From the NCBI GenBank assembly GCA_015295835.1, contig DVEG01000005.1, forward strand, positions 1 through 64,000: a stretch of DNA of 64,000 nt, read 5' to 3'. The notes under the pieces were generated by a model. That model saw only the letters and a list, made by a program, of their open reading frames with translations. It had not been told where the DNA came from and ran no database searches. The first letter of the stretch is position 1, and every line of letters starts with the position of its first letter. The position numbers were made by a program, and so were the translations under genes. This document shows positions 56,646 to 64,000 of the stretch, in pieces. The DNA is from Oscillatoriaceae cyanobacterium M7585_C2015_266. GTDB lineage: Bacteria > Cyanobacteriota > Cyanobacteriia > Cyanobacteriales > Oscillatoriaceae.

Positions 56646-57443
56646 ATGACTTCGGCAGATAAAGTTAAAATACTCAATATTTCAATAGACAATCTTACCC
56701 TATCAGAATTATTAGAAAGATTAGAAAAGGGAATTGTATTTACACCCAATGTTGATCATCTGATGAAACTACAGAAAGATCAAGAGTTTATGGAATGCTA
56801 TAACTTAGCAGATTATCGGGTGTGCGATAGCAAAATTGTAGAATATGCAAGTAAATTTCTGGGAACGCCTCTGAAAGAAAAAATTTCAGGTTCAGATTTT
56901 TTCCCTGCTTTTTACAACTATCATAAGCATAATGAAAAGATTAAAATATTTCTGTTAGGAGCAGCAGAAGGAGTGGCACAAAAAGCTCAACATATCATCA
57001 ATGAAAAAGTAGGGCGGGAGATAATTGTAGGGGCGCACTCTCCGTCTTTTGGGTTTGAAAATAACGAGCAAGAATGCCTGGAAATTATAGATAAAATTAA
57101 TCAATCTGGAGCTACCGTATTAGCAGTGGGTGTTGGTGCTCCTAAGCAAGAAAAGTGGATTATTCGCTACAAAGACAAAATGCCGAATATATTGATATTC
57201 CTGGCTATAGGAGCGACGATCGAGTTTGAAGCTGGCTGCAAGCCGCGTTCTCCCAAATGGATGAGTAATCTAGGAATAGAATGGTTGCATCGGTTAATTT
57301 CAGAACCACAAAGATTGTGGAAAAGATATCTTGTAGACGATCTTCCTTTTCTGTGGTTAATTCTCAAAGAAAAATTTAAAAGCAAACCGCAGCTAATACT
57401 AGGTAAACTGGGTAATATAGAAACTATGCGGGCGTCTAAGTAA
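56646..57443 (+). CDS. WecB/TagA/CpsF-family glycosyltransferase (GT26)
   Basis: 265 residues. Family landmarks are FTPNVDHLMKLQKDQEF, KISGSDFFPAFYNY, IFLLGAAEGVAQKA, and the diagnostic AVGVGAPKQEKWI, with GATIEFEAGCKPRSPKWMSNLGIEWLHRL near the C-terminus. Members transfer N-acetyl-mannosamine-type sugars to lipid-linked acceptors in polysaccharide or teichoic-acid-like synthesis; the actual sugar here is unknown. No membrane segment. First gene of the glycan locus. Confidence 0.92.
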   Translation: MTSADKVKILNISIDNLTLSELLERLEKGIVFTPNVDHLMKLQKDQEFMECYNLADYRVCDSKIVEYASKFLGTPLKEKISGSDFFPAFYNYHKHNEKIKIFLLGAAEGVAQKAQHIINEKVGREIIVGAHSPSFGFENNEQECLEIIDKINQSGATVLAVGVGAPKQEKWIIRYKDKMPNILIFLAIGATIEFEAGCKPRSPKWMSNLGIEWLHRLISEPQRLWKRYLVDDLPFLWLILKEKFKSKPQLILGKLGNIETMRASK

Positions 57444-57553
57444 TAAAATAGCAGGGTATTTTCTGCGTGATAGAGTAAAAAGCTATAATAGGGAGCGCAT
57501 TTAAAATATACTCTGCAGAGAGAAAAATTTTACTGCTAGCAGGAAAGGCTAAG

Positions 57554-58669
57554 CTAGTTCAAATCATAAGCAGCTGTTTTTTCTAACGCTTTACGATAAA
57601 TATCGCCAAGAGAGCGAGAATAATTTTTTACATCAAAAGGTACGACTTGTGCTCTAGCATTTATTCCCAAAGAAAGTCTTAAATTTTCATCTTCAATTAA
57701 TAACTTTAGGGCGTCAGAAAGTTCTTGAATATTACCGGGATTCACCAGCAAACCAGTTACGGATTGGGTAACCACTTCGGGAATGCCTCCTACAGGAGTT
57801 GTAATCACAGACAAGCCCCAACTCATTGCTTCTAGTAGTGCCATTGGCAAGCCTTCATTATAGGAAGGGAGAACAAAAACATCGGCTTTTGCTAAAAGTT
57901 CGTTGCGCTGCTGTGTATTAATCCAATTCAAAACTGTAATGCGCTCGCCTAAATTCAAACTCTCAATCAATTGACGGGCTGACTCCACCTCTCCATCTCC
58001 AGCCAGAATCAGGGTTGATTTAGATTGTTGCTCAGATGGCAACATAGAGAATGCCCGAATTAAATCAAAAGCGCCCTTGCGCTGACCAATGCGTCCCAAA
58101 AAAACAAAATTCACGCCCTCTTTGCCTGCTCTCTGGGGAACAGTTGCAGGCATTTCCACCGGATTTGTAAGCACGACGACTTGTTCAGGTTTTAAGCCTA
58201 AATTAGTAGTATAAAATTCTTTCCAACTTTCTGATAAAACAATTAGATAAGTACATTGTCGAAATATTCTAGCCATTAGCTGCTTCAGCGATTCAGGTAG
58301 TTGAGAGTAAAAAGTATGAAACTCGCTGCCATGTGCGTGCAAAATAACAGGTTTGCGGAATAACAGAGCCAGGGGGAGAGCGATCGCCTTACGAAAGGCG
58401 CTGCCTCGCTCTGCAAAGTGAATATGAACCAGATCAGTTTTAAAACTAGACAATTTCCAGAAAAACCGTATCAAACCCCAGACAAATACCATCACTCTGC
58501 GGGCTAAGGAGCCTTCTTCATGGGTAGAAATATGTTTTATTTCGACATTTGTAGGAGCGTATCGTAGAATCAAGTTTTCGACAGCTGCCACTCCCCCCTG
58601 TTGAAGCAAGGTAGGACCAAGCATAACTACTTTTATTTGTTTGCTTCCCTGACTGAATTGAGTGTTCAC
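57554..58669 (-). CDS. GT4-family glycosyltransferase
   Basis: 371 residues, GT-B fold. The EX7E motif is ENxGLPMALLE-like: NEGLPMALLEAMSWGLSVI. The acceptor domain contains RGSAFRKAIALPLALLFRKPVILHAHGSEFH. The start is a GTG at 58669 with GGGAG as ribosome-binding site 9 bases upstream. It runs opposite to the WecB-type and methyltransferase genes. Substrate unknown. Confidence 0.9.
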   Translation of the reverse strand: MNTQFSQGSKQIKVVMLGPTLLQQGGVAAVENLILRYAPTNVEIKHISTHEEGSLARRVMVFVWGLIRFFWKLSSFKTDLVHIHFAERGSAFRKAIALPLALLFRKPVILHAHGSEFHTFYSQLPESLKQLMARIFRQCTYLIVLSESWKEFYTTNLGLKPEQVVVLTNPVEMPATVPQRAGKEGVNFVFLGRIGQRKGAFDLIRAFSMLPSEQQSKSTLILAGDGEVESARQLIESLNLGERITVLNWINTQQRNELLAKADVFVLPSYNEGLPMALLEAMSWGLSVITTPVGGIPEVVTQSVTGLLVNPGNIQELSDALKLLIEDENLRLSLGINARAQVVPFDVKNYSRSLGDIYRKALEKTAAYDLN

Positions 58670-58813
58670 AGAGTTTATCTCCCTGTCAAGAATTTTATAT
58701 TTATGTAAAGTCTGAAAACTTCTATCTTACTCTATATTAATATATAAGAGGTAGGCTGATAGCCACAAGTTTAATATTTTTTTCACTTAAAAGTAATTTC
58801 AGAAGGAGTTTAC

Positions 58814-59530
58814 ATGCTAGAAGAAGATCCGCAATTACAGTCAGTAGTTGACAAACTGCTTGCTGGCAAGCAAAGTTTAAAAATTCTTGAAATTGGCTGT
58901 GGTTCTTGCAGTCACGTTGATTTTGGGCCTAGGGCTTATATTGTTGGGATTGACGTATCAGAAAAACAACTCGAAAGAAATACAATTCTCAACGAAAAAA
59001 TTTGTGGAGATGTAGAAACTTACGAATTTCCGCCTGAAGAGTATGATGTAATTATTTGCTGGTGGATTTTAGAACACTTATCGCAGCCATATAAAGCGTT
59101 AGAAAATTGTCAAAAAGCGTTGAAACCCGATGGAATAATGATTTTAGCCACTCCCAATGTAATGTCAATAAAAGCACTAGTGACTAAATTTACACCTCAT
59201 TGGTTTCACGTTTGGTTTTATCGATATATTTTCGGAGAAAAACTCGCCGGTGTTGACGATCGCGTACCATTTAAAACATTTTTAAGAATGTCAATAGCTC
59301 CCGAATCTATCAAGCGATTTGCGAAAGAATACGGGCTGTCGATTGAACGTTTCCACCTCTATGAAAATCCGCGCCAGAAAAATCTGAGAGCGCGGCATTG
59401 GCTAATCGATGCTGCCTGGAAGGTGTTAGCTGTTGTAACTAAAGTATTATCATTTGGAAAACTGGATGCAGAGATGACTGACTTAATTGTCGTCTTGAAA
59501 AAACCTGCAGTTACTCCTGCTTTAGTGTAA
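58814..59530 (+). CDS. SAM-dependent methyltransferase of the glycan locus
   Basis: 238 residues. The SAM motif is LKILEIGCGSCSHVDFG, slightly atypical (GCGSCS rather than GxGxG), followed by YIVGIDVSEKQLERN and WWILEHLSQPYKALENCQKALKPDG. A ribosome-binding site (GAAGGAG) lies 7 bases before the ATG. It probably methylates a sugar of the polysaccharide made by this locus, an inference from position. Confidence 0.84.
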   Translation: MLEEDPQLQSVVDKLLAGKQSLKILEIGCGSCSHVDFGPRAYIVGIDVSEKQLERNTILNEKICGDVETYEFPPEEYDVIICWWILEHLSQPYKALENCQKALKPDGIMILATPNVMSIKALVTKFTPHWFHVWFYRYIFGEKLAGVDDRVPFKTFLRMSIAPESIKRFAKEYGLSIERFHLYENPRQKNLRARHWLIDAAWKVLAVVTKVLSFGKLDAEMTDLIVVLKKPAVTPALV

Positions 59531-59574
59531 CTGTAATTTTCCGGAGTAGGGCTGGCAGTAATTTTTTACCAGCT

Positions 59575-61209
59575 CTATTCTTCTTTTTTAAGTTCCCACA
59601 ACACTCCTTCTTCTCTTGGAGTTGCATGGATGGGATAGATTTTATAGTGGTGATTTGTTTCTAAAATGTTTTGCAGAGCTTGAGAAGGAGAAAATACAAA
59701 TATATTGCTAAAGTTTTCTGGGATTTTAAAAATTTTTTTTGGAGAATTTACAAAGAAAAATTTTACATGAGGATCTACCTCATAACTGAGAGATAGAAGT
59801 GAACCGACAGCAAAATCATCTCCAATATCGGCTATAATCAGGGGGCGGGGGGATATGTTCACAAATTTATTTATTGTCTGAGGTATGTAAGCTCTTTGTA
59901 TGATTTGACTTTGATGAAACCAGATTCTAGATTGAGAAATTATAACACAAGAGAAAACTCCTGCTGACAATACGAATAGTAATGTAATTTGCCAAAAAGT
60001 TTGCTGCCATTTTTTTAAACTATCAGCAGTAAGTTGAGAAGATAAAAGATAGGCAACTGCTAGTTGCAAGCCAAGGAAAACCGGAGTGTAATACCTTGAT
60101 ATTACAGATATACGTCCTTGTAAAATTAAGTCATGCCCGATTAATGCTAGGGTAGGCACAGCTATTAAAGTGATAACAAATAGCCAAACTTTAAGAGGCG
60201 CTCGCTGGCAGATAAAATAAATAGAATATCCCACTAATAACAGAATTGGTAAAACAAGAATGAGTGCGGGAGTAGGGGGATCTTCGGAGCGAAATCCCCA
60301 ATCTAGAAATAACCGAGTAATGCCGCCAATCCATCTGACAACTAATGATGGTAAAGATAAAGGCTCAAACATCCAGGATGTATTTGGATCGTGAGTGCGC
60401 TCTGGCAATCTTTTAATCAAGGCAATTATCCAGGGAGTGAAAGCTAAAATACCGAAGAGTGAAGATAGGAGATAAGCCTTAAAGGTTTGGCTGAATTGGC
60501 AGCGTTCCCTCCCTAAAACATAAACTCCATATCCAATGACAGAGAGCATAAAAAAAGGGAAAGTATAAAGCCCCAATATAACAGTCAGAGTATAAAATAC
60601 CCAGCTAGTTTTACTTTTCAGCCGAATACTTCGCAACAATGCTAGACTAGAAACGACGGAGAGGAGCATCCACAAACTATATTGGCGAGCTTCTCCAGCA
60701 TAAAGGAGGTGGAAAGGTGAAACTGCGAGCGCAGCTACAGCAATCCATCCTGTGAAGGGCGACGAAAATAACTCACAACAGAGCCAATAAACAGAGGGAA
60801 AAACTAGTAAACTAATAAAAGCAGACAGACTGCGTATTGTCGGCACTGAAAAGCCGAAATATTGTAACCAAAGTCGGGCTATTAGAAAATAAAAAGGCGG
60901 ATGCTGGGGTTCTTCTCGTGCCAAACTTGTGATTGTATCTAAAGCAGTTTTTTCGGGATTGGGGCGTTGAAATTTTTGCAGCTCTTCCAGACTGATTACT
61001 CGTGAATTACTAACGTACTCCACAAACTCAACTGTTGTATAACCAGAAATTCGCAGGGAAGTAAAGACTTCATCATACCAATAAAATCGCCTTCCTAGGT
61101 TAGATACTCTCCAAAAAATCCCCATTATTATGATTAAAATGATTAAAACTCGCAGCCAGTTAACTTGTAGCCAGTTGAAAGAAATGAAAGAAAATTTTTT
61201 AGGGAGCAT
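59575..61209 (-). CDS. GT39/ArnT-like membrane glycosyltransferase
   Basis: An integral membrane transferase with about eleven hydrophobic segments. The N-terminal luminal loop carries WYDEVFTSLRISGY, where the acidic pair matches the catalytic DE position of PMT/ArnT-type GT-C enzymes. Such enzymes use polyprenyl-phosphate sugars. I set the start at the ATG at 61209 (MLPKKFSF). The frame runs upstream to an ATG at 61320, but that start would overlap the GT2 gene by 68 bases and adds an unlikely polar leader. Convergent with the methyltransferase gene. Confidence 0.85.
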   Translation of the reverse strand: MLPKKFSFISFNWLQVNWLRVLIILIIIMGIFWRVSNLGRRFYWYDEVFTSLRISGYTTVEFVEYVSNSRVISLEELQKFQRPNPEKTALDTITSLAREEPQHPPFYFLIARLWLQYFGFSVPTIRSLSAFISLLVFPSVYWLCCELFSSPFTGWIAVAALAVSPFHLLYAGEARQYSLWMLLSVVSSLALLRSIRLKSKTSWVFYTLTVILGLYTFPFFMLSVIGYGVYVLGRERCQFSQTFKAYLLSSLFGILAFTPWIIALIKRLPERTHDPNTSWMFEPLSLPSLVVRWIGGITRLFLDWGFRSEDPPTPALILVLPILLLVGYSIYFICQRAPLKVWLFVITLIAVPTLALIGHDLILQGRISVISRYYTPVFLGLQLAVAYLLSSQLTADSLKKWQQTFWQITLLFVLSAGVFSCVIISQSRIWFHQSQIIQRAYIPQTINKFVNISPRPLIIADIGDDFAVGSLLSLSYEVDPHVKFFFVNSPKKIFKIPENFSNIFVFSPSQALQNILETNHHYKIYPIHATPREEGVLWELKKEE

Positions 61210-61252
61210 ATTTGACTTAGCGGAGCGTGAGTCTGACAGAAGAGCTGTATTT

Positions 61253-62368
61253 CTAGCTGAGGCGCTGGGTTTTTCCCCAATAGCCCATACCACCTCCGCT
61301 TTTGAGTTCTTGGTTAGCAAAAAAGCAGACTATTAAGTCGGCAAGAAAAGCAGCGATCGCTACAGGGCTAATGAGAATTGCTTTCAATAAAGGTTTGTGT
61401 CGCAGACTACGCAAGCGACGAAACACTGCCCAGTGGGGAATAACCCACCAACCAGCCTGTGCCACTCCAGATCGAATAATATCGTGAAGCCAAAGAGGGT
61501 TTTCTTGGTTACGGCATTCAATTAGGGTTCCAGCGTCTAGTTGAGGAGAACAGTTTTCTGCCAAGTATCGACAAAGAAACCAATCGATAGTATTACACAA
61601 TACAATCCAGCGCTCATGACGCACCATACGGCTTAAGTCTGTATAAGCCTCGAAAACGTGGCGAGCTCCAGGGGCACGGATAATGCGCTCGCTCATATCC
61701 GGTGTTGTAAAACAAGCCGTGCGAATCATCGTTGCCAAAAAGCCATCTTCGCCTTGCATAGCCACTGGCAGACGGATGCGACGCAATTTCTCGGCTCTGG
61801 CACAGTAAAGCTGTCCACAGAGACCCGGGGGTCCAGAATCTTGTGACGACTTGGATAGCCAACTCGAAAGCCATTCAATTAGGTTTTTCTTAGTTTTGAG
61901 TGCCACATCTTTGATAGGTGTATCTACGGCTACCCACGCCTCCGGGGCTGCAGCTAAAGTTGTAAGCATTTGCTCAAGGGTATCGGAGTCAAGGAAATGG
62001 ATATCAGCATCCATCAGAAAAAGATAGTCAGCGTTGGCATCGGAAAATTTGCCTACATAATGGTTCCAAGCATTACATTTTCCGGGCTTTTCGATTTCGC
62101 AGACGCGCCAGCGGATACTGGGATGGGGGCAACATGTGGTCAACTTTTCTAAGGTAGAGCGGGCGATCGCTGCGGTATCGTCGGTGCAGCCATTGGGCAC
62201 AACCACTACTTCGATTGACTTTACTTTTTTAGCGTCTTTAAACAAACTCTGCTCGAAAAGTGTCTCTAGAGCTTTCCCGATTTTGCCCGCCTCATTGTAT
62301 GCTAGGATACCGATGCTGACATTCCATTCTCTATTTTCTTCCTGGGAAGCAGTTTCTTTTGCAGACAT
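61253..62368 (-). CDS. GT2-family glycosyltransferase
   Basis: 371 residues with a GT-A fold. The N-terminal NVSIGILAYNEAGKIGKALETL, the VVPNGCTDDTAAIA strand and the DXD-type LFLMDADIHFL site are seen. A PG-x-CNAWNHYV segment follows. The final 40 residues contain a hydrophobic stretch (AAFLADLIVCFFA) that may anchor it to the membrane. It lies directly upstream of the GT39-type gene, suggesting the two are cotranscribed. Confidence 0.88.
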   Translation of the reverse strand: MSAKETASQEENREWNVSIGILAYNEAGKIGKALETLFEQSLFKDAKKVKSIEVVVVPNGCTDDTAAIARSTLEKLTTCCPHPSIRWRVCEIEKPGKCNAWNHYVGKFSDANADYLFLMDADIHFLDSDTLEQMLTTLAAAPEAWVAVDTPIKDVALKTKKNLIEWLSSWLSKSSQDSGPPGLCGQLYCARAEKLRRIRLPVAMQGEDGFLATMIRTACFTTPDMSERIIRAPGARHVFEAYTDLSRMVRHERWIVLCNTIDWFLCRYLAENCSPQLDAGTLIECRNQENPLWLHDIIRSGVAQAGWWVIPHWAVFRRLRSLRHKPLLKAILISPVAIAAFLADLIVCFFANQELKSGGGMGYWGKTQRLS

Positions 62369-62482
62369 CTGTAAAGGCGTAGAGTTTTAATTGTTTACAA
62401 TATTTTACCAACTTTCTACAAAATTATTCCATCCCAAAACTGTTATCCATTTAACTATTGTTTGCCACTTAGGAAACTCTAC

Positions 62483-63592
62483 CTACCGCCCTAAAACCTC
62501 AACTATCTTTTCAGCAATACTATTCCAGTTAAATTTAGTTTTTATCTTCTGGCGTGCTGCCTCAGACATACAGGCAAGGCGCTCCGGATTATTCAGTAGG
62601 GTGACTATATTTTTTGCCAAAGCTTCTGGCGTTAACTGCTCAATTATCATTCCGTTGATTTCTTGATCAACTATTTCTGGCATTCCATCTCTATCAGAAA
62701 CAATACAGGGCACGCCGTAATTCATTGCCTCCAATAAAAATTCTTGAAACGGTTCGCAATAGGAAGGCGCTACAACTAAATCGCTTTTCAAAAATAAATC
62801 GTGTAGCTCTGAAAGAGAACGAATTTTTCCAGGATTATTTATTCCTTCTCCTCGTTTATTTACTTTTTTCCCTATTATTACTAATTTAGCTTCTGGAATT
62901 ACTTTTTTTACCTGTTTAAATGCCTCGACTACTAAATCTCCTCCCTTTCTTTCCCAATCAGAGCCGTTAAATAATATTTGCTTGCTCCCAAAAAGCTTTT
63001 CCCCTGTATAAGGCTCTGGAAAATTCCCCGAAGAACCTACAACAGTAATTTTTTGATGCTCTACGCCGTAATCTTCTATTAAAGAAGACTTAACGACATT
63101 GCTCATCGGAAAAATATGAAAGGCTTTTTGATATGTTTGGCGCTCACATTCTAGCCACGCCTCTCTTTCTTGAGAATTTTTAAAAGGAGCCCAAGGGGAC
63201 CAATTTTTTATAGCTAGTGCCATTGTATAATCTAAGTACATGGCATAAGGAATATCTGAGCGCTCCCAGAAAGGGCTAAACATCCCAAAAATTTGAAATA
63301 CTAAATCAGGAGTAAATTTTAGTTTTCCAATCTTTTGCTCTGCTTGGCGCGATTTGGCAATATAAGCGCGCTGATTTTTCTGAAATAGCCTATCTGCTGT
63401 ACTCAGTGAAAATTTGTAAATAATCTTGTACACTAACTCGGCAATGGTGTTGGCAAATGGCGAAGAGTAGAAGCGCTCGCCACAAGGCAAGTATTCTAAA
63501 TGTTCGTAATGAGAAGCAATCGCCTTCAGTAAAAATTGATACCTATATATAAAATTAGGAGCCCCTGTTACTACAACCTTTCTGATTTTCAT
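62483..63592 (-). CDS. GT4-family glycosyltransferase
   Basis: 369 residues. GT-B features: ILFNGSDWERKGGDLVVEAF, LVIIGKKVNK, and the EX7E site in APSYCEPFQEFLLEAMNYGVP. The N-terminal half is diverged (VVVTGAPNFIYRYQFLLK...), suggesting an unusual acceptor. It lies 115 bases upstream of the GT2 gene on the same strand and 38 bases downstream of the edge gene, so this is probably one operon. Confidence 0.88.
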   Translation of the reverse strand: MKIRKVVVTGAPNFIYRYQFLLKAIASHYEHLEYLPCGERFYSSPFANTIAELVYKIIYKFSLSTADRLFQKNQRAYIAKSRQAEQKIGKLKFTPDLVFQIFGMFSPFWERSDIPYAMYLDYTMALAIKNWSPWAPFKNSQEREAWLECERQTYQKAFHIFPMSNVVKSSLIEDYGVEHQKITVVGSSGNFPEPYTGEKLFGSKQILFNGSDWERKGGDLVVEAFKQVKKVIPEAKLVIIGKKVNKRGEGINNPGKIRSLSELHDLFLKSDLVVAPSYCEPFQEFLLEAMNYGVPCIVSDRDGMPEIVDQEINGMIIEQLTPEALAKNIVTLLNNPERLACMSEAARQKIKTKFNWNSIAEKIVEVLGR

Positions 63593-63629
63593 CTTTCTAT
63601 TTTCTCTATTTTATGAAAATAATAAGAAA

Positions 63630-64000
63630 TTAATAATTACATTCGCTTTCCCTGTAGACGAGCATTTTATTTTTTATCTCCGCACTTTTGCGATCATATT
63701 GGTGTAAAATATTAATCACGCTACCATCTTCATTTAAAAGATATCCCCTTTCGTCAAAACGAAGTTTTTCATCTTTTGAAAAGTGCATTGTTAAAACCGG
63801 TCCGTGATAATTTTCGTAAAATTTCACATTCTTAATCTTTCCAGAATGTAAAATATAATTGTGAACCCCTTGATCGATACCCCAAGTATGACATTTTAGC
63901 TCTATTAGATTATCAATCATGCCTTCCAGATATTCCATCATGGCAAAACGGCTGCCTATAGTTATACCGGCACAAGATATTTTTTTATCTCCAATAGCAT
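63630..64000 (-). CDS. Transferase-like protein, N-terminus beyond window edge
   Basis: The frame is open from the right edge without a stop, so the start lies outside the window; the ATG pair at 63941 is probably internal. The visible 123 residues include SCAGITIGSRFAMMEYLEGM, GIDQGVHNYILHSGKI, GPVLTMHF and INILHQYDR. The order of a [CS]AG-x-IG motif then DQGVHNYIL recalls GT-A-like proteins in glycan loci, but I would not name a family. It begins the leftward operon with the GT4 and GT2 genes. Confidence 0.6.
   Translation of the reverse strand, partial: AIGDKKISCAGITIGSRFAMMEYLEGMIDNLIELKCHTWGIDQGVHNYILHSGKIKNVKFYENYHGPVLTMHFSKDEKLRFDERGYLLNEDGSVINILHQYDRKSAEIKNKMLVYRESECNY

Overview
The window looks like a chromosomal segment of a filamentous, non-heterocystous cyanobacterium (Oscillatoria/Microcoleus/Phormidium-like; the genus is an inference). 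The evidence is the C-terminus of photosystem I PsaB at the left edge, many HIP1 octamers (GCGATCGC), a DesA acyl-lipid desaturase, a ValRS carrying a CAAD-type membrane insertion, the cyanobacterial RNase E-rnhB pair with its arginine-rich C-terminal nonapeptide, DUF760 and DUF1997 proteins, and a Yfr1 small RNA. I see no rRNA, tRNA, CRISPR array, intact insertion sequence or prophage.

Left third (1-20 kb), mostly housekeeping: psaB end with terminator; valS plus a coiled-coil protein; a SAM methyltransferase; the glycolate dehydrogenase subunits glcE-glcF (photorespiration); pyrR; type 2 isopentenyl-diphosphate isomerase; sppA; and a response-regulator/histidine-kinase hybrid. These are followed by a leftward cassette of two DUF2157 membrane-protein paralogues and a GDYXXLXY partner, then a Nudix hydrolase, a DUF760 protein and a group 2 sigma factor.

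Middle (20-46 kb): a possible small membrane protein; carB; a decayed Uma2 (DUF820) gene; clpB; an SRPBCC protein; two small unknowns; thrC, which overlaps its convergent neighbour by 56 nt; desA; an 810-residue membrane-anchored unknown; a GT4 glycosyltransferase; a MITE-like inverted repeat; clpS; and a B12-binding radical SAM protein. After it comes a 1.24-kb structured, gene-free leader, then rne-rnhB, a DUF1997 protein and pheA.

Right third (46-64 kb): the Yfr1 sRNA; a multi-span membrane protein; a LON-substrate-binding-domain protein; and the str ribosomal block, read leftward as rpsL-rpsG-fusA-tuf-rpsJ with an IscA-type gene just upstream. The str spacers are unusually long and rich in hairpins. 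The final 7.4 kb is a polysaccharide or glycolipid locus: a WecB/TagA/CpsF-type transferase, two GT4 enzymes, a methyltransferase, a GT39-type membrane transferase, a GT2 enzyme and a transferase-like protein cut by the window edge.

No wholly new multi-gene system stands out. The points most worth a second look are Yfr1, the membrane-anchored ValRS, the DUF2157/GDYXXLXY cassette, the long rne leader, a second over-represented octamer (GCGCTCGC/GCGAGCGC) one base away from HIP1, and terminator-like hairpins pointing against transcription inside the str operon.
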